From assembly GCA_047626155.1 (NCBI GenBank), contig JBLHRR010000125.1, positions 1 through 16,903 on the forward strand: a stretch of 16,903 bases of DNA. Direction: 5' to 3'. Under the pieces are notes generated by a model, which was not told the origin of the DNA, did not search any database, and saw only the letters and a program-made list of their open reading frames with translations. This stretch comes from CALGLS01 sp047626155. Lineage in GTDB: Bacteria; Bacteroidota; Bacteroidia; Chitinophagales; Saprospiraceae. The stretch's first letter is position 1, and each line of letters begins with the position of its first letter. The position numbers and the translations under genes were made by a program. Positions 6,957-15,063 of the stretch are shown in pieces.

Positions 6957-9900
6957 TTACTTATTATTACCAATTTCAGAAGGTATTTTCCCATATTGAT
7001 TGACAAACAGTTTTGAAAAATAAGAATGGTTTGAAAAGCCAACCTTATAAGCTACTTCCGAAACATTCAAATCCGTGTCAGATAATAAGTTATAAGCCTT
7101 CTGTAATCGAACGGTATGGATAAAAGTCGTTGCCGGCATTCCCGTGAGTGCCTTCAATTTTCGGTGCACTTGCATCCGACTCAAACCAACCGACCTGCAC
7201 AAGTCAATGATACTAAAAGTCTCGTCTTCCATATTTTCTTCGATAAGAGATCGGAGTTTTTGAATAAAAGTATCCTCCGTATTTATTGATGTGGGATCAC
7301 TGTTGGAATTCTTCTGGTATCGCTGTTGCAATTGCTGTCGCAACTCGATTAACTTTTGCAAACGCACCTCCAATTCCTCCTGATGGAAAGGTTTGCTGAG
7401 ATAAGCATCCGCTCCCATATCCAATCCATGCACCTTATCTTCCTGTGTCGCTTTTGCGGTTAGCAATATGATAGGGACGTGACTCGTCCGCTCATCAGCT
7501 TTCAGCGTTTTGCAAACGGTAAAGCCATCCGCTTCCGGCATCATGACATCACTGATGATAATATCTGGTATGATCTCCAATGCTTTGTCAATACCCTCTC
7601 GGCCATTATAGGCCACTTCGATTTTGTATTTACGCTGTAGACAAGTTCGTAGAAAGCTGACGATATCCTTATTGTCTTCAATAATTAAAGCGAGTGGAAG
7701 GTCATCTGCAAAAGGTTGGAAAGGTAGAGCAGATTCTTTTGACTTATTTGAACCTGTAGGCAATAACAATTCATTTGCATTAATGTCTTCGCTTTGAATG
7801 GGTGCTACTTTACTAATTGGAATCCGGACGGTAAAGACGGTACCATCACCGACTTTACTGGTCACTTCTATTTGACCATTCATGAGTTCTACCAATTCTT
7901 TGACCAAGGCCAGGCCAATACCACTTCCTTCAGAACGACGCACATCCGAATCATCCACTTGAAAAAACCGATCAAAGATATGAGGGATATTTGCTTCAGG
8001 TATTCCTGTTCCGTTGTCCCGGACAGCTAGCGTTAGATAAGGTTTTCCATCAAAGAGTTCTTCTTTTGCGTGGACGATAACTTTACCTGATGCACCTGTA
8101 AATTTGATGGCATTGGAGAGCAGGTTGGAAATGATTTGCTGCATTTTCTCCGCATCATAATCCATATTTAATTCATCCAGTTCCCGATAAAAAGTGAGAC
8201 GAACATGTTTGCTGTCCGCCATCGACTGAAAGGATTCAACAAGGTATTCTGTAAAGGGAATAATGTTTCCTTGTTGTGGTTGTAGTTTCAATGCATTTCC
8301 TTCTAACTTGGATAAGTCGAGCATCTGATTGATCAATTGCAATAGTTGTTTGCTGTTGCGTTTGATAAGATCCTTTTCCGACTCATTTCCTTTTACCAGA
8401 TCGGAAGCCCCCATGATGACCGTCAGTGGCGTTCTGAATTCGTGGGTGATATTGGTGTAGAGTCGGGTTTTGGCGACGTCCAGTTCTGCCAATCGTTCTG
8501 CTCTTGCTTTATCTTTTTTGAGTAAGTTTACCCGGTAACCGTCAGCAAGGCCCAGGGCAATTATAGTCCCCAAAATTAAGGACTGTATAGCTATTACAGG
8601 AGCATCTAAAAAATGACTGAACTTCGCATTAACAACAATAAGTATTACTAGAGCTATTCCCGTAAAAAGCATTGCCAGTAGAAAGTATTTGGCAGGTTGA
8701 TAGCCCTTTCTCGAAACGAGTATGGCCCAAACTACTGGTAAAAGAAGACTAACTAAAAAAATAAGGTTCCCAATGATGTTCTTAAGCCCACCTAGTTCTA
8801 AATATATTTCCCACGAAGGAAAAATATCTTTAATTATGGAGACGGCATCATTTAGAAGGAGAACAATCATGAAATATAAAACAAGCTTTTTGAAGCGAGG
8901 ATAATAATAGTTGACATTCAAATAATGCTGCGCAAATTTCACTAAACCAATTAAGATGAAAGTCAGAGCAAGTCGAACAAAGAGAAACCTATCAGGAGTG
9001 GAAATGCTGTTAAAAAAGGGAATATTTTTAAAATCAATAATGGCCAGGAAAAACAGAGATATACCAATCATTAAAAGGGTATAATAAAAGGTAGTTCTTT
9101 CTCTGGATATCAATAAGAGCAAAAGGCTGTATAAAATTTGCACCCACAATACACCATGGAAAAAGATATAAAATAAAGTACTGTCAAAAAGAGGCTTTTC
9201 ATAAATATGATCATCTCCTTTTGTAGCCTTATTATTGTCGAAAGTACAGCCTTCTAACTCATATGCCTTATCTATTGCGGCATAAGCAAAGGCAGCTCCC
9301 TTACCACTGGCTCTGTTTCCTCTAAATACAGAATTGTAAATACTTGAAAAGCTCCCAGACCTGTCTGGAGTAATGGAGAGCGCGCCTCCATCACCTTCCT
9401 TATTTGTATTATTTTCAAACAAACAATTTTCTATCCTGCTATATGCTTTTTTACCTTCTAAGGCATAGTTCATGTGTACGGCACCGCCATGAGTAGCAAA
9501 TCGACCATATATATCTTCGATTGTATTTCCTATAAATTGAGAATGGCTAATAAAAATAGAATCATTTGATCCTATTGATTGATACATTAATGCTCCTCCG
9601 GTATCTGCGTAGTTCGTCTCAAATCTGCAAGAGTCGATATTGACTCGATTATCCAAACTTCCAGGAAATATTTTGATTGCCATTGCACCACCCCAACCAG
9701 CAGTTCTGTTTTTCTTGAAATTAGAATGGCTTATGGAAGTTAAAGTACTGGTCCCTTCTGGCGAAATGTAAACTCCTCCTCCTCCTTCTATTCCTTCAGG
9801 AGTTTTAGTGGTATAGTTATTTTCAAAATCACAGTGCTCAATGACAAATTTATTGTTAGCACTCTTGGGCATTGCCACTAGCTGAATCGCGCCTCCCTTT

Positions 9901-10670
9901 CTACCTGCATAGTTCTTTTGAAAGGTAGAATTTTTTATACTGATAGAACTGGTCTCTCCATATAAAAGACCATAAATTCCTCCAGCGTATTTTGAGTTAT
10001 TATTTTGAAATTGGCAACTATCTATAATCAATGTCGATGTTTTATCAAAAACAATTGAATCTTCAAAGTATAAAGCGCCCCCTGATATGCCTGCGTGGTT
10101 TTGTAAAAAAATACAATTCCGTATGATCGCTGATGAATAGGAAAGAAGACCGCCTCCTTGAGACTGTTCATTATCAACTATGTTTTCTGCGGCATGCCCT
10201 CCTGTAAATGTAAAGCCATCAATTATTGGGCGGGTAGGGGTTTTGTTTTCCACAAGCATGATGGTGGAGACATTGTCGCTTCGATTGGTCTCGAAGTCAT
10301 CAGGGATATCGTCTTGACTGAGATCGCCGGAGAGGATGGTTAGCTTGTTTAGGGAGGTTCTTTCGGATAGATTGGTTTCTGTTCCTGCAAAGCCACCGTA
10401 TAATTGGAGGCCTTTGGTTAAGTGGAATGTAGTGGTTTTCGGGTCGCCGGGTTTACCGGGTAAATAAGTTCCGGAGGTGACCCAGATTTGATCTCCATTC
10501 TTAGTTGCAACAAGTGCATCATGCAAATTGGTATAAGCATCCTCCCAGGAAGAACCGTCATTTTTTCCCTTTGCATCTTTATTGACAAAGGTTTGTGCAG
10601 CACTCTGATGACAATACAGCAGTGCCAATAAAAGAAGCAAGATATTTTTTAGGAAAATCAAATGATTCAT
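6957..10670 (-). CDS. Hybrid two-component regulator with an adhesin-like beta-helix sensor
   Basis: This 1237-residue protein combines sensor, kinase and transcription factor. In order: signal peptide (1-26); predicted periplasmic right-handed beta-helix (~27-490) opening with FVNKDAKGKNDGSSWEDAY and carrying about nine 'I..C.F.NN.A..GGA' rungs; seven hydrophobic segments (~498-521, 527-546, 562-580, 595-612, 630-651, 660-682, 689-709); HisKA with H743 in THEFRTPL; HATPase with N849/N853, DNGTGI (885-890) and GSGIGL (915-920); receiver (~994-1105) with E998/D999, phospho-acceptor D1041, T1071 and K1093; and an AraC-type HTH (~1150-1235). All catalytic residues are present. The kinase-to-HTH layout is that of Bacteroidota hybrid two-component systems, which usually sense polysaccharide fragments through Reg_prop/Y_Y_Y propellers. 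Here that sensor is replaced by a fold normally found in secreted adhesins. The likely target is the adjacent surface-protein gene. Confidence 0.92.
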   Translation of the reverse strand: MNHLIFLKNILLLLLALLYCHQSAAQTFVNKDAKGKNDGSSWEDAYTNLHDALVATKNGDQIWVTSGTYLPGKPGDPKTTTFHLTKGLQLYGGFAGTETNLSERTSLNKLTILSGDLSQDDIPDDFETNRSDNVSTIMLVENKTPTRPIIDGFTFTGGHAAENIVDNEQSQGGGLLSYSSAIIRNCIFLQNHAGISGGALYFEDSIVFDKTSTLIIDSCQFQNNNSKYAGGIYGLLYGETSSISIKNSTFQKNYAGRKGGAIQLVAMPKSANNKFVIEHCDFENNYTTKTPEGIEGGGGVYISPEGTSTLTSISHSNFKKNRTAGWGGAMAIKIFPGSLDNRVNIDSCRFETNYADTGGALMYQSIGSNDSIFISHSQFIGNTIEDIYGRFATHGGAVHMNYALEGKKAYSRIENCLFENNTNKEGDGGALSITPDRSGSFSSIYNSVFRGNRASGKGAAFAYAAIDKAYELEGCTFDNNKATKGDDHIYEKPLFDSTLFYIFFHGVLWVQILYSLLLLLISRERTTFYYTLLMIGISLFFLAIIDFKNIPFFNSISTPDRFLFVRLALTFILIGLVKFAQHYLNVNYYYPRFKKLVLYFMIVLLLNDAVSIIKDIFPSWEIYLELGGLKNIIGNLIFLVSLLLPVVWAILVSRKGYQPAKYFLLAMLFTGIALVILIVVNAKFSHFLDAPVIAIQSLILGTIIALGLADGYRVNLLKKDKARAERLAELDVAKTRLYTNITHEFRTPLTVIMGASDLVKGNESEKDLIKRNSKQLLQLINQMLDLSKLEGNALKLQPQQGNIIPFTEYLVESFQSMADSKHVRLTFYRELDELNMDYDAEKMQQIISNLLSNAIKFTGASGKVIVHAKEELFDGKPYLTLAVRDNGTGIPEANIPHIFDRFFQVDDSDVRRSEGSGIGLALVKELVELMNGQIEVTSKVGDGTVFTVRIPISKVAPIQSEDINANELLLPTGSNKSKESALPFQPFADDLPLALIIEDNKDIVSFLRTCLQRKYKIEVAYNGREGIDKALEIIPDIIISDVMMPEADGFTVCKTLKADERTSHVPIILLTAKATQEDKVHGLDMGADAYLSKPFHQEELEVRLQKLIELRQQLQQRYQKNSNSDPTSINTEDTFIQKLRSLIEENMEDETFSIIDLCRSVGLSRMQVHRKLKALTGMPATTFIHTVRLQKAYNLLSDTDLNVSEVAYKVGFSNHSYFSKLFVNQYGKIPSEIGNNK

Positions 10671-11056
10671 ATTGGTTACATCTATTGAAGGATCAGAAGT
10701 TGATTTGATATATCTCCTAATTTCAATATTCTTGAGGTTGCTTTAAAATAGAATGATGATTTTCAACCTATATTTTAAAACAACTTTATTAGAGTTCATA
10801 ACTGGAGATTTTGAGCATTAGAATAATTCAAAGGAATAAACCAACTCATTAATAAGAACAGACTTTTGTTTTTCATTATGGTTTTTTATTAAAATAAGTA
10901 TAACGTCTCGTGTATATGGCGTAGCGAGCTTTTGCCCGACATCAACACCATACGCATTGTTTAACAAAGCTCCTACGTCGCAACTACTCCCCCATCGTAA
11001 AAACCTTCTTCAAGAATATTATCTGCTTTTTTTCTAGCTCATTAGAATGATTGACA
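10671..11056. other. Intergenic stretch containing one imperfect inverted repeat, no gene seen
   Basis: The 386 bp between the hybrid regulator and the helicase hold no ORF I can recognise. The half next to the regulator is AT-rich and should contain its promoter, but no TAnnTTTG box stands out. The other half is GC-richer from about 10900 and contains the inverted repeat listed separately. Confidence 0.45.
10920..10977. repeat. Imperfect 13-bp inverted repeat, repeat-element-like
   Basis: CGTAGCGAGCTTTTG (10920-10934) pairs with CAAAGCTCCTACG (10965-10977) over 13 bp, with one bulged C and one bulged T, around a 30-base middle. Inside, GCGTA and TACGC can also pair. The composition differs from the AT-rich flanks, which suggests a small dispersed element rather than local sequence. 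It does not end in a T-tract on the minus strand, so it is not a standard helicase terminator. Confidence 0.45.
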
Positions 11057-12175
11057 TCACATTGTCATTTCCCTAAATTTAATACCTAAAGCTTTTTGAG
11101 TATCAATCACTTTTTGCATTTCACCAGGAATAATCAAAGCTATGGACTGCCCTGTTTTACCTGCTCTAGCCGTTCGGCCACTTCTATGCGTATAATATTC
11201 TAACTGATCTGGTAGCTGATGATGCAACACAAAAGTGAGGTTATTCACATCTATACCTCTTGCGGAAACATCAGTAGATACCAACACTTGAAGGCTTTCA
11301 TTTTTAAAAGCACGCATGACCTTATCGCGTTCTACTTGTCGCATATCACCTTCTAGTGCACCAACAGTAAAACCGTCGTTTTGCAATTCTGTCACTAATG
11401 CTTGTGTTCCTGCTTTAGTTCTACAAAATATAATACCTCTCTCCTCTTTTCTTTTATTAAGAAGCCTTTTAATTAAACTTACCTTATCCTTAATCTTGGT
11501 ATTTATAAAATGATGCGTAATGTTTTCATTTACCAAAGCATTCTTTCTTGCTCCAATTCTAACGACATCAGGTGCCATATAGGTCGTAACGATCTGTTGA
11601 ATCTCTGTTGGCATAGTCGCAGAAAACAACCAAGTATTTCGTTTAGACGAACTGTGTTTTAAAATTTTATTTAAATCTTCTTTAAAACCCATACTCAACA
11701 TTTCATCAGCTTCATCTAGTATTAACGTTTTAACATTAGTAATATCCACTGCTCTACGCTCTATTAAATCAAGCAAACGTCCTGGTGTAGCGACAACAAT
11801 ATGAGTAGTTCTAGTTAAGGCCTTCATTTGCCTTTCTATTTTCTCTCCACCGTAAACTCCTTCTACAAAAATCTTCTCCTCAATGTATTTGGTAAATTTG
11901 AAGAGTTGCTTTTTTATTTGTTGCACAAGCTCACGTGTTGGAGCAATGATTAAGCCTTGCACTTCGGCTTTATTTGCATCAATTGAGTTCAAAAGAGGCA
12001 AACCAAAAGCCGCTGTTTTTCCAGTTCCTGTTTGCGCTAAACCAATTAAGTCTGTCTTAGTCTCTAAAAGTATTGGTATTACTGCTGCTTGAATTTCAGT
12101 TGGACTTACAATATTGAGTTCTTTCAGTCCTTGTATGTACCCCTTACTTATTCCTAATTCTGAGAATGTTGTCAT
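11057..12175 (-). CDS. DEAD-box ATP-dependent RNA helicase
   Basis: This 372-residue protein unwinds or remodels RNA duplexes using ATP; such enzymes act in ribosome assembly, mRNA decay and cold adaptation. All core motifs are visible: Q motif (F4 through PTEIQ, 25-29), motif I AQTGTGKT (47-54), Ia PTREL (79-83), Ib TPGR (130-133), II DEAD (154-157), III SAT (185-187), V STDVSARGID (300-309) and VI HRSGRTARAG (330-339). The protein stops about 33 residues after motif VI and lacks the basic C-terminal extension of many bacterial DEAD-box proteins, so it is essentially a bare helicase core. It may be RhlE-like, but I would not name it from sequence alone. A consensus -7 box sits just upstream, consistent with its own promoter. 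Confidence 0.93.
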   Translation of the reverse strand: MTTFSELGISKGYIQGLKELNIVSPTEIQAAVIPILLETKTDLIGLAQTGTGKTAAFGLPLLNSIDANKAEVQGLIIAPTRELVQQIKKQLFKFTKYIEEKIFVEGVYGGEKIERQMKALTRTTHIVVATPGRLLDLIERRAVDITNVKTLILDEADEMLSMGFKEDLNKILKHSSSKRNTWLFSATMPTEIQQIVTTYMAPDVVRIGARKNALVNENITHHFINTKIKDKVSLIKRLLNKRKEERGIIFCRTKAGTQALVTELQNDGFTVGALEGDMRQVERDKVMRAFKNESLQVLVSTDVSARGIDVNNLTFVLHHQLPDQLEYYTHRSGRTARAGKTGQSIALIIPGEMQKVIDTQKALGIKFREMTM

Positions 12176-12192
12176 AATTTTTTAATTTGGCA

Positions 12193-12200
12193 CAAAGGTA
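12193..12200 (-). promoter_or_regulatory. -7 promoter box of the DEAD-box helicase gene
   Basis: On the minus strand this reads TACCTTTG, an exact match to TAnnTTTG, ending 17 bp before the ATG at 12175. A TTG lies 13 bp upstream of it, closer than the usual -33 spacing. The leader would be very short. Confidence 0.55.
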
Positions 12201-12366
12201 ATTTGTATTTCGACAATCAGCGGATTTAATGACAAAATTACCTTATCAAGGTTATATTTCTACTCCATCGCTTTGGAAAATCTTTGCAAAAAAAAACTAC
12301 ACATCGCCTTAACAAAAGCGGAACGGAAAGCATATGCGGAAAATCAATCCCTTTTAATCCAGCACT

Positions 12367-12576
12367 TCATATAAGAGTCAGACCGTCCATTTCCGGCATG
12401 TTGATGTCGGTGATTAGAATATCTATATCGGGGTGATGCTCCAGTTTATCGAGTGCATCCCGTCCATTCACAGCGAAGACAAATTCGTATTTCCCCTCCC
12501 GGATTTTCTTTCGAAACTTCTGTTTGATGAGTACTTCGAGATCAGGTTCGTCATCGGCTACCAATATTTTTGCCAT
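12367..12576 (-). pseudogene. Response-regulator receiver domain, N-terminal half only
   Basis: This 69-residue reading frame starts at ATG 12576 with MAKILVADDEPDLE, carries the acidic pair D8/D9 and the phospho-acceptor motif 'ILITDINMPEMDGLTLI', then stops. A receiver normally continues for another ~50 residues with the conserved Thr/Ser and Lys, and this N-terminal type is often followed by an output domain. Both are missing, so the gene is truncated. Its ATG overlaps the stop of the upstream fragment (TGATG), as in a former operon. It could still fold only if complemented by another chain. Confidence 0.75.
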
Positions 12577-12785
12577 CAGTATTCTGTTTTGAGTTTTTCT
12601 TTCAACGCTTTGAAGTCAATGGGTTTGGTCAGGAAATCGTCGGCGCCCAATTCCTTGGCTGCCTTCATGTTTTCTGCATTACCATAAGCGGTTATCATCA
12701 TGACTATCGGCTGAGGAATACGAATCATCTTCTTTATTTTTCCCAACAAGGTCAGGCCACTCATACCCGGCATAGCTTGGGTGAA
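12576..12785 (-). pseudogene. Response-regulator receiver domain, C-terminal half only
   Basis: The frame opens after a stop at 12786-12788 and reads FTQAMPGMSGLTLLGKIKK, then 'PIVMMITAYGNAENMKAAKELGADDFLTKPIDFKAL'. The T of MMITAYG and the K of LTKPIDF match the conserved receiver residues, but the first half (acidic pair, phospho-Asp) is missing. The first Met is the M of 'MPGMSG', not a real start. The sequence just upstream (12786-12854) shows no receiver homology on any frame. This is the remnant of a CheY-like gene that once preceded the other receiver gene. Confidence 0.75.
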
Positions 12786-12854
12786 TTATACAACTCCACT
12801 AAGGTGCGATTAAGCGGGCTGACTACAAAGGAAAAAAGTGTTTTTTGTTGGTCA

Positions 12855-13151
12855 TTACTCCAGTAGTGCTTTATTGGCGGCCATTGCAAGCACTACCCCT
12901 GGAATCAAGACCTCCCTGGCAAATGGGTGTTGATTGCCAAGGTAGTAACATATCATGCACTGTTGCTTTTTAGCAGTAAGCCACATGAGCGTATATGTAT
13001 TGTTCGCTTCTCCCCTTCTTTCATTTTTCATTCTCTCGATATATTCTGGATCAGATGCTTTCTCAGAATTTAAAAGCCTAGTGGTCTCTCTCATTTCCCA
13101 ATGGTCTCTCCTTTTTATCATCGTATGCTCTAACTTCTTCGCACAATTCAT
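12855..13151 (-). CDS. Small hypothetical protein, possibly frameshifted
   Basis: I do not recognise this 98-residue protein. It is basic and Arg/Glu-rich in the N-terminal half (IKRRDHWEMRETTRLL, DPEYIERMKNERRGEANN), with two cysteines in 'QQCMICYYLG' and a hydrophobic end (VLIPGVVLAMAANKAL). There is no signal peptide. The region around and just before its start also reads in another frame as EIAYQYLRKFVNELCEEVRAYDD ending about 35 codons later. That frame looks protein-like and raises the possibility of a longer ancestral gene broken by a frameshift. It lies between receiver fragments and the phosphatase operon, in a stretch showing rearrangement. Confidence that it is a functional gene is low to moderate. 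Confidence 0.4.
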   Translation of the reverse strand: MNCAKKLEHTMIKRRDHWEMRETTRLLNSEKASDPEYIERMKNERRGEANNTYTLMWLTAKKQQCMICYYLGNQHPFAREVLIPGVVLAMAANKALLE

Positions 13152-13265
13152 TTACAAATTTTCTTAAATATTGATACGCTATTTCTTATTCATTCTGATT
13201 AACCCCCTCTATTAGACTTTATTCCAAAATAGTTTGTATGTCCTCAAATGCTAATTCTACAGTGC

Positions 13266-14093
13266 TTATCTATAAATTAAATTAGAATAAAAGACCCCTT
13301 CGTGATTCATGAAAGTACCATCCTTTCTGTTCAAGTCCAATCTTCCTCCCTCAAAATTCGTTGCGGGTAAGGCCAATTCCTGGTAAATGCAGGCCGTAGC
13401 CGCAAAGTCCCATATGCTCCCCCCACCGCTTTCTTTTTTCGGAAACTTTAACATACATGCAGGGCCATTTTCCAGTACATGGATGCCATTCAATACTGCA
13501 CCCGCTCCAGCAATTTCTTTTACCCCATTCAAACTCAGCTTCTTTACATTTTCATTTAGCAACCTTTCTATTTCGGCTGCACGAGGTGTATCCTTCAGCT
13601 TTCGATCTGTCACATAGGTTAGATGGTCATTTGTATGCTTAATCTGCCAAGGGCTACCATTCTTAAATGCCCCATTTCCTTTAACAGCATGGTACAATGT
13701 TTCCGTGCTGGGATCAAACACAACTCCAATATACGGTGTCCCGTCTTTTGCGATTAAAGCAATAGATACAGAAAAGCCCGGTTGTTTATTGATAAAAGCA
13801 AGCGTTCCGTCCATCGGGTCAATACACCAAAAAAAATCTTCTTCGAATCGACTACCATCATCTTCGGTCTCTTCCGATAAAAGTGCCAAATCAAACTCGT
13901 CACAGGTCGGAAGTAGATGAGAAAAAATTGCTGTTTCACATGCTCTGTCTACCGCGGTTACGACTTGTGAAGCATAGCTTGCTCCTCCCATTTTTTGCTC
14001 CACCGAAACGTCTTCATTCCTATATTGCTGAATGACTTTTCCTGCGGCAAGGGCTGCCTTGATCGCTATATTATGAAGTTGTAACAGATCCAT
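13266..14093 (-). CDS. Inositol-monophosphatase-family phosphatase
   Basis: This 275-residue cytoplasmic protein is predicted to remove phosphate from a small molecule using Mg2+. The metal-binding residues of the family are all visible: E74/E75 in LLSEETEDD, D92 and D95 in IDPMDGTLAF, and D229 in SIWDFAATACIYQ. The D-P-x-D-G-T signature and WDxAA motif cover inositol monophosphatases, fructose-1,6-bisphosphatases of this type and CysQ-like 3'(2'),5'-bisphosphate nucleotidases; the sequence alone does not decide between them. Length is normal for the family. It starts 2 bp after the stop of the upstream kinase-like gene, so the two are almost certainly co-transcribed and probably translationally coupled, which hints at a common or opposing substrate. 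Confidence 0.88.
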   Translation of the reverse strand: MDLLQLHNIAIKAALAAGKVIQQYRNEDVSVEQKMGGASYASQVVTAVDRACETAIFSHLLPTCDEFDLALLSEETEDDGSRFEEDFFWCIDPMDGTLAFINKQPGFSVSIALIAKDGTPYIGVVFDPSTETLYHAVKGNGAFKNGSPWQIKHTNDHLTYVTDRKLKDTPRAAEIERLLNENVKKLSLNGVKEIAGAGAVLNGIHVLENGPACMLKFPKKESGGGSIWDFAATACIYQELALPATNFEGGRLDLNRKDGTFMNHEGVFYSNLIYR

Positions 14094-14095
14094 TT

Positions 14096-15043
14096 CTATA
14101 AACTATTGATCACTTCTGCTGTGACACGTTCACTATAATTATTAATCTTCCAGTGGCCGGGACTCCATCCTTTTAGGAAGCGATGAAAGTCTGCCCAAGC
14201 TACTCGATATAAAGACCGCCATTCCCTTTCTAGCACTTCATTTCTTTCCTTCATTTCATTTTGTAAATGCTCGAAATAGGTATCTAGGATTTGTGCTTCC
14301 AAACGTTCACAGTCACTTTCGTTCAGACAACTTCCTATAAAATACACCACATCTTTCATTCCGCACCCGCCACCTACATACTGAAAATCTACCCCCGCAA
14401 CCTGTCCATCTTTAGCGAAACAGAAATTTGCCAGCTTGGCATCCCCGTGAACAAAGGTTTTGTACGCACAGGTATTCAGTTTTTCATCAATAAAAGGAGC
14501 TGCCGCTCTCAACCTTTGATCGTCCAATACTGCTAATTCCTGAGGTCTGGTTTCCAAATGCCAATAGGTTCCCACGTCCCAAAGTCCATCTGGAACTTTC
14601 CCCAAGTAACTTGCGTGAAATTGTGCCAACCATGCCAAACACTCAGTTATTTCTCCCCATGTAACAGTGCTTTTGCGTAAGGGATATCCCGCTTCATCCA
14701 AATCCTCCAGCACCATCAGCACCTCCTCATTTTGCGTCTCAATGGCTAGACATTGCGGCAGGCGGGCAGCACTGTTTTTGCTGTAAGTGTCATACCATGT
14801 AGTTTCTACTTCGTATGACTTCACCTTTCGTTGATGACCGATATCCGTATTCCATCCGCGGGGGTGATTTTTATATATGGGCAACTGAACGTGCTTTACT
14901 ACTACACTTTCGACAGCAGCATTCTCCAATCCGACTCGCATGATTTTCCCGTACCCACTCCACAATTCCTGGATCATCTCTTTTTCAAATAAAGAAGAAG
15001 CTCCTGTTTTCTGCAGAATGATTGATTTGAAATATTCATTCAT
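14096..15043 (-). CDS. EcKinase / aminoglycoside-phosphotransferase-like small-molecule kinase
   Basis: This 315-residue protein has a eukaryotic-like kinase fold of the APH/choline-kinase/ecdysteroid-kinase group. K50 in 'VESVVVKHVQ' is the likely ATP-binding lysine, with E78 in 'SYEVE' its partner. VLEDL (111-115) marks the hinge, HGDAKLANF (199-207; catalytic D201, N206) is the Brenner motif, and DFQYVGGG (219-226) supplies the metal-binding Asp. The long insert rich in Trp and the DFQ(Y) motif favour the EcKinase (DUF1679-like) branch over antibiotic-resistance kinases. The substrate is unknown. It is the first gene of a two-gene operon with an IMPase-family phosphatase. A -7 box directly precedes it, with a transposase remnant beyond. 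Confidence 0.8.
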   Translation of the reverse strand: MNEYFKSIILQKTGASSLFEKEMIQELWSGYGKIMRVGLENAAVESVVVKHVQLPIYKNHPRGWNTDIGHQRKVKSYEVETTWYDTYSKNSAARLPQCLAIETQNEEVLMVLEDLDEAGYPLRKSTVTWGEITECLAWLAQFHASYLGKVPDGLWDVGTYWHLETRPQELAVLDDQRLRAAAPFIDEKLNTCAYKTFVHGDAKLANFCFAKDGQVAGVDFQYVGGGCGMKDVVYFIGSCLNESDCERLEAQILDTYFEHLQNEMKERNEVLEREWRSLYRVAWADFHRFLKGWSPGHWKINNYSERVTAEVINSL

Positions 15044-15050
15044 AAGGGAT

Positions 15051-15058
15051 CAAAGATA
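15051..15058 (-). promoter_or_regulatory. -7 promoter box of the kinase-phosphatase operon
   Basis: On the minus strand this reads TATCTTTG, an exact TAnnTTTG match, only 7 bp before the ATG at 15043. Transcription would start at or near the initiation codon, giving a leaderless or nearly leaderless mRNA, unless the true start is an internal codon. The sequence immediately upstream of the box is the IS91-type remnant. Confidence 0.45.
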
Positions 15059-15063
15059 GTAAA

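Noticed and set aside
10918..10990. Integron attC site
   Set aside because: GTTTAAC at 10959-10965 fits the core-site pattern because it is palindromic, but I found no partner core site at the expected distance and no integrase.
12433..12866. Overlapping plus-strand ORFs across the receiver fragments
   Set aside because: The minus strand carries clear receiver motifs there; the plus-strand translations match nothing recognisable.
14096..15043. Antibiotic-resistance aminoglycoside phosphotransferase
   Set aside because: The Brenner motif is shared, but the DFQY motif, the Trp-rich region and the pairing with an IMPase-family enzyme fit the EcKinase-like group better; no resistance context is present.
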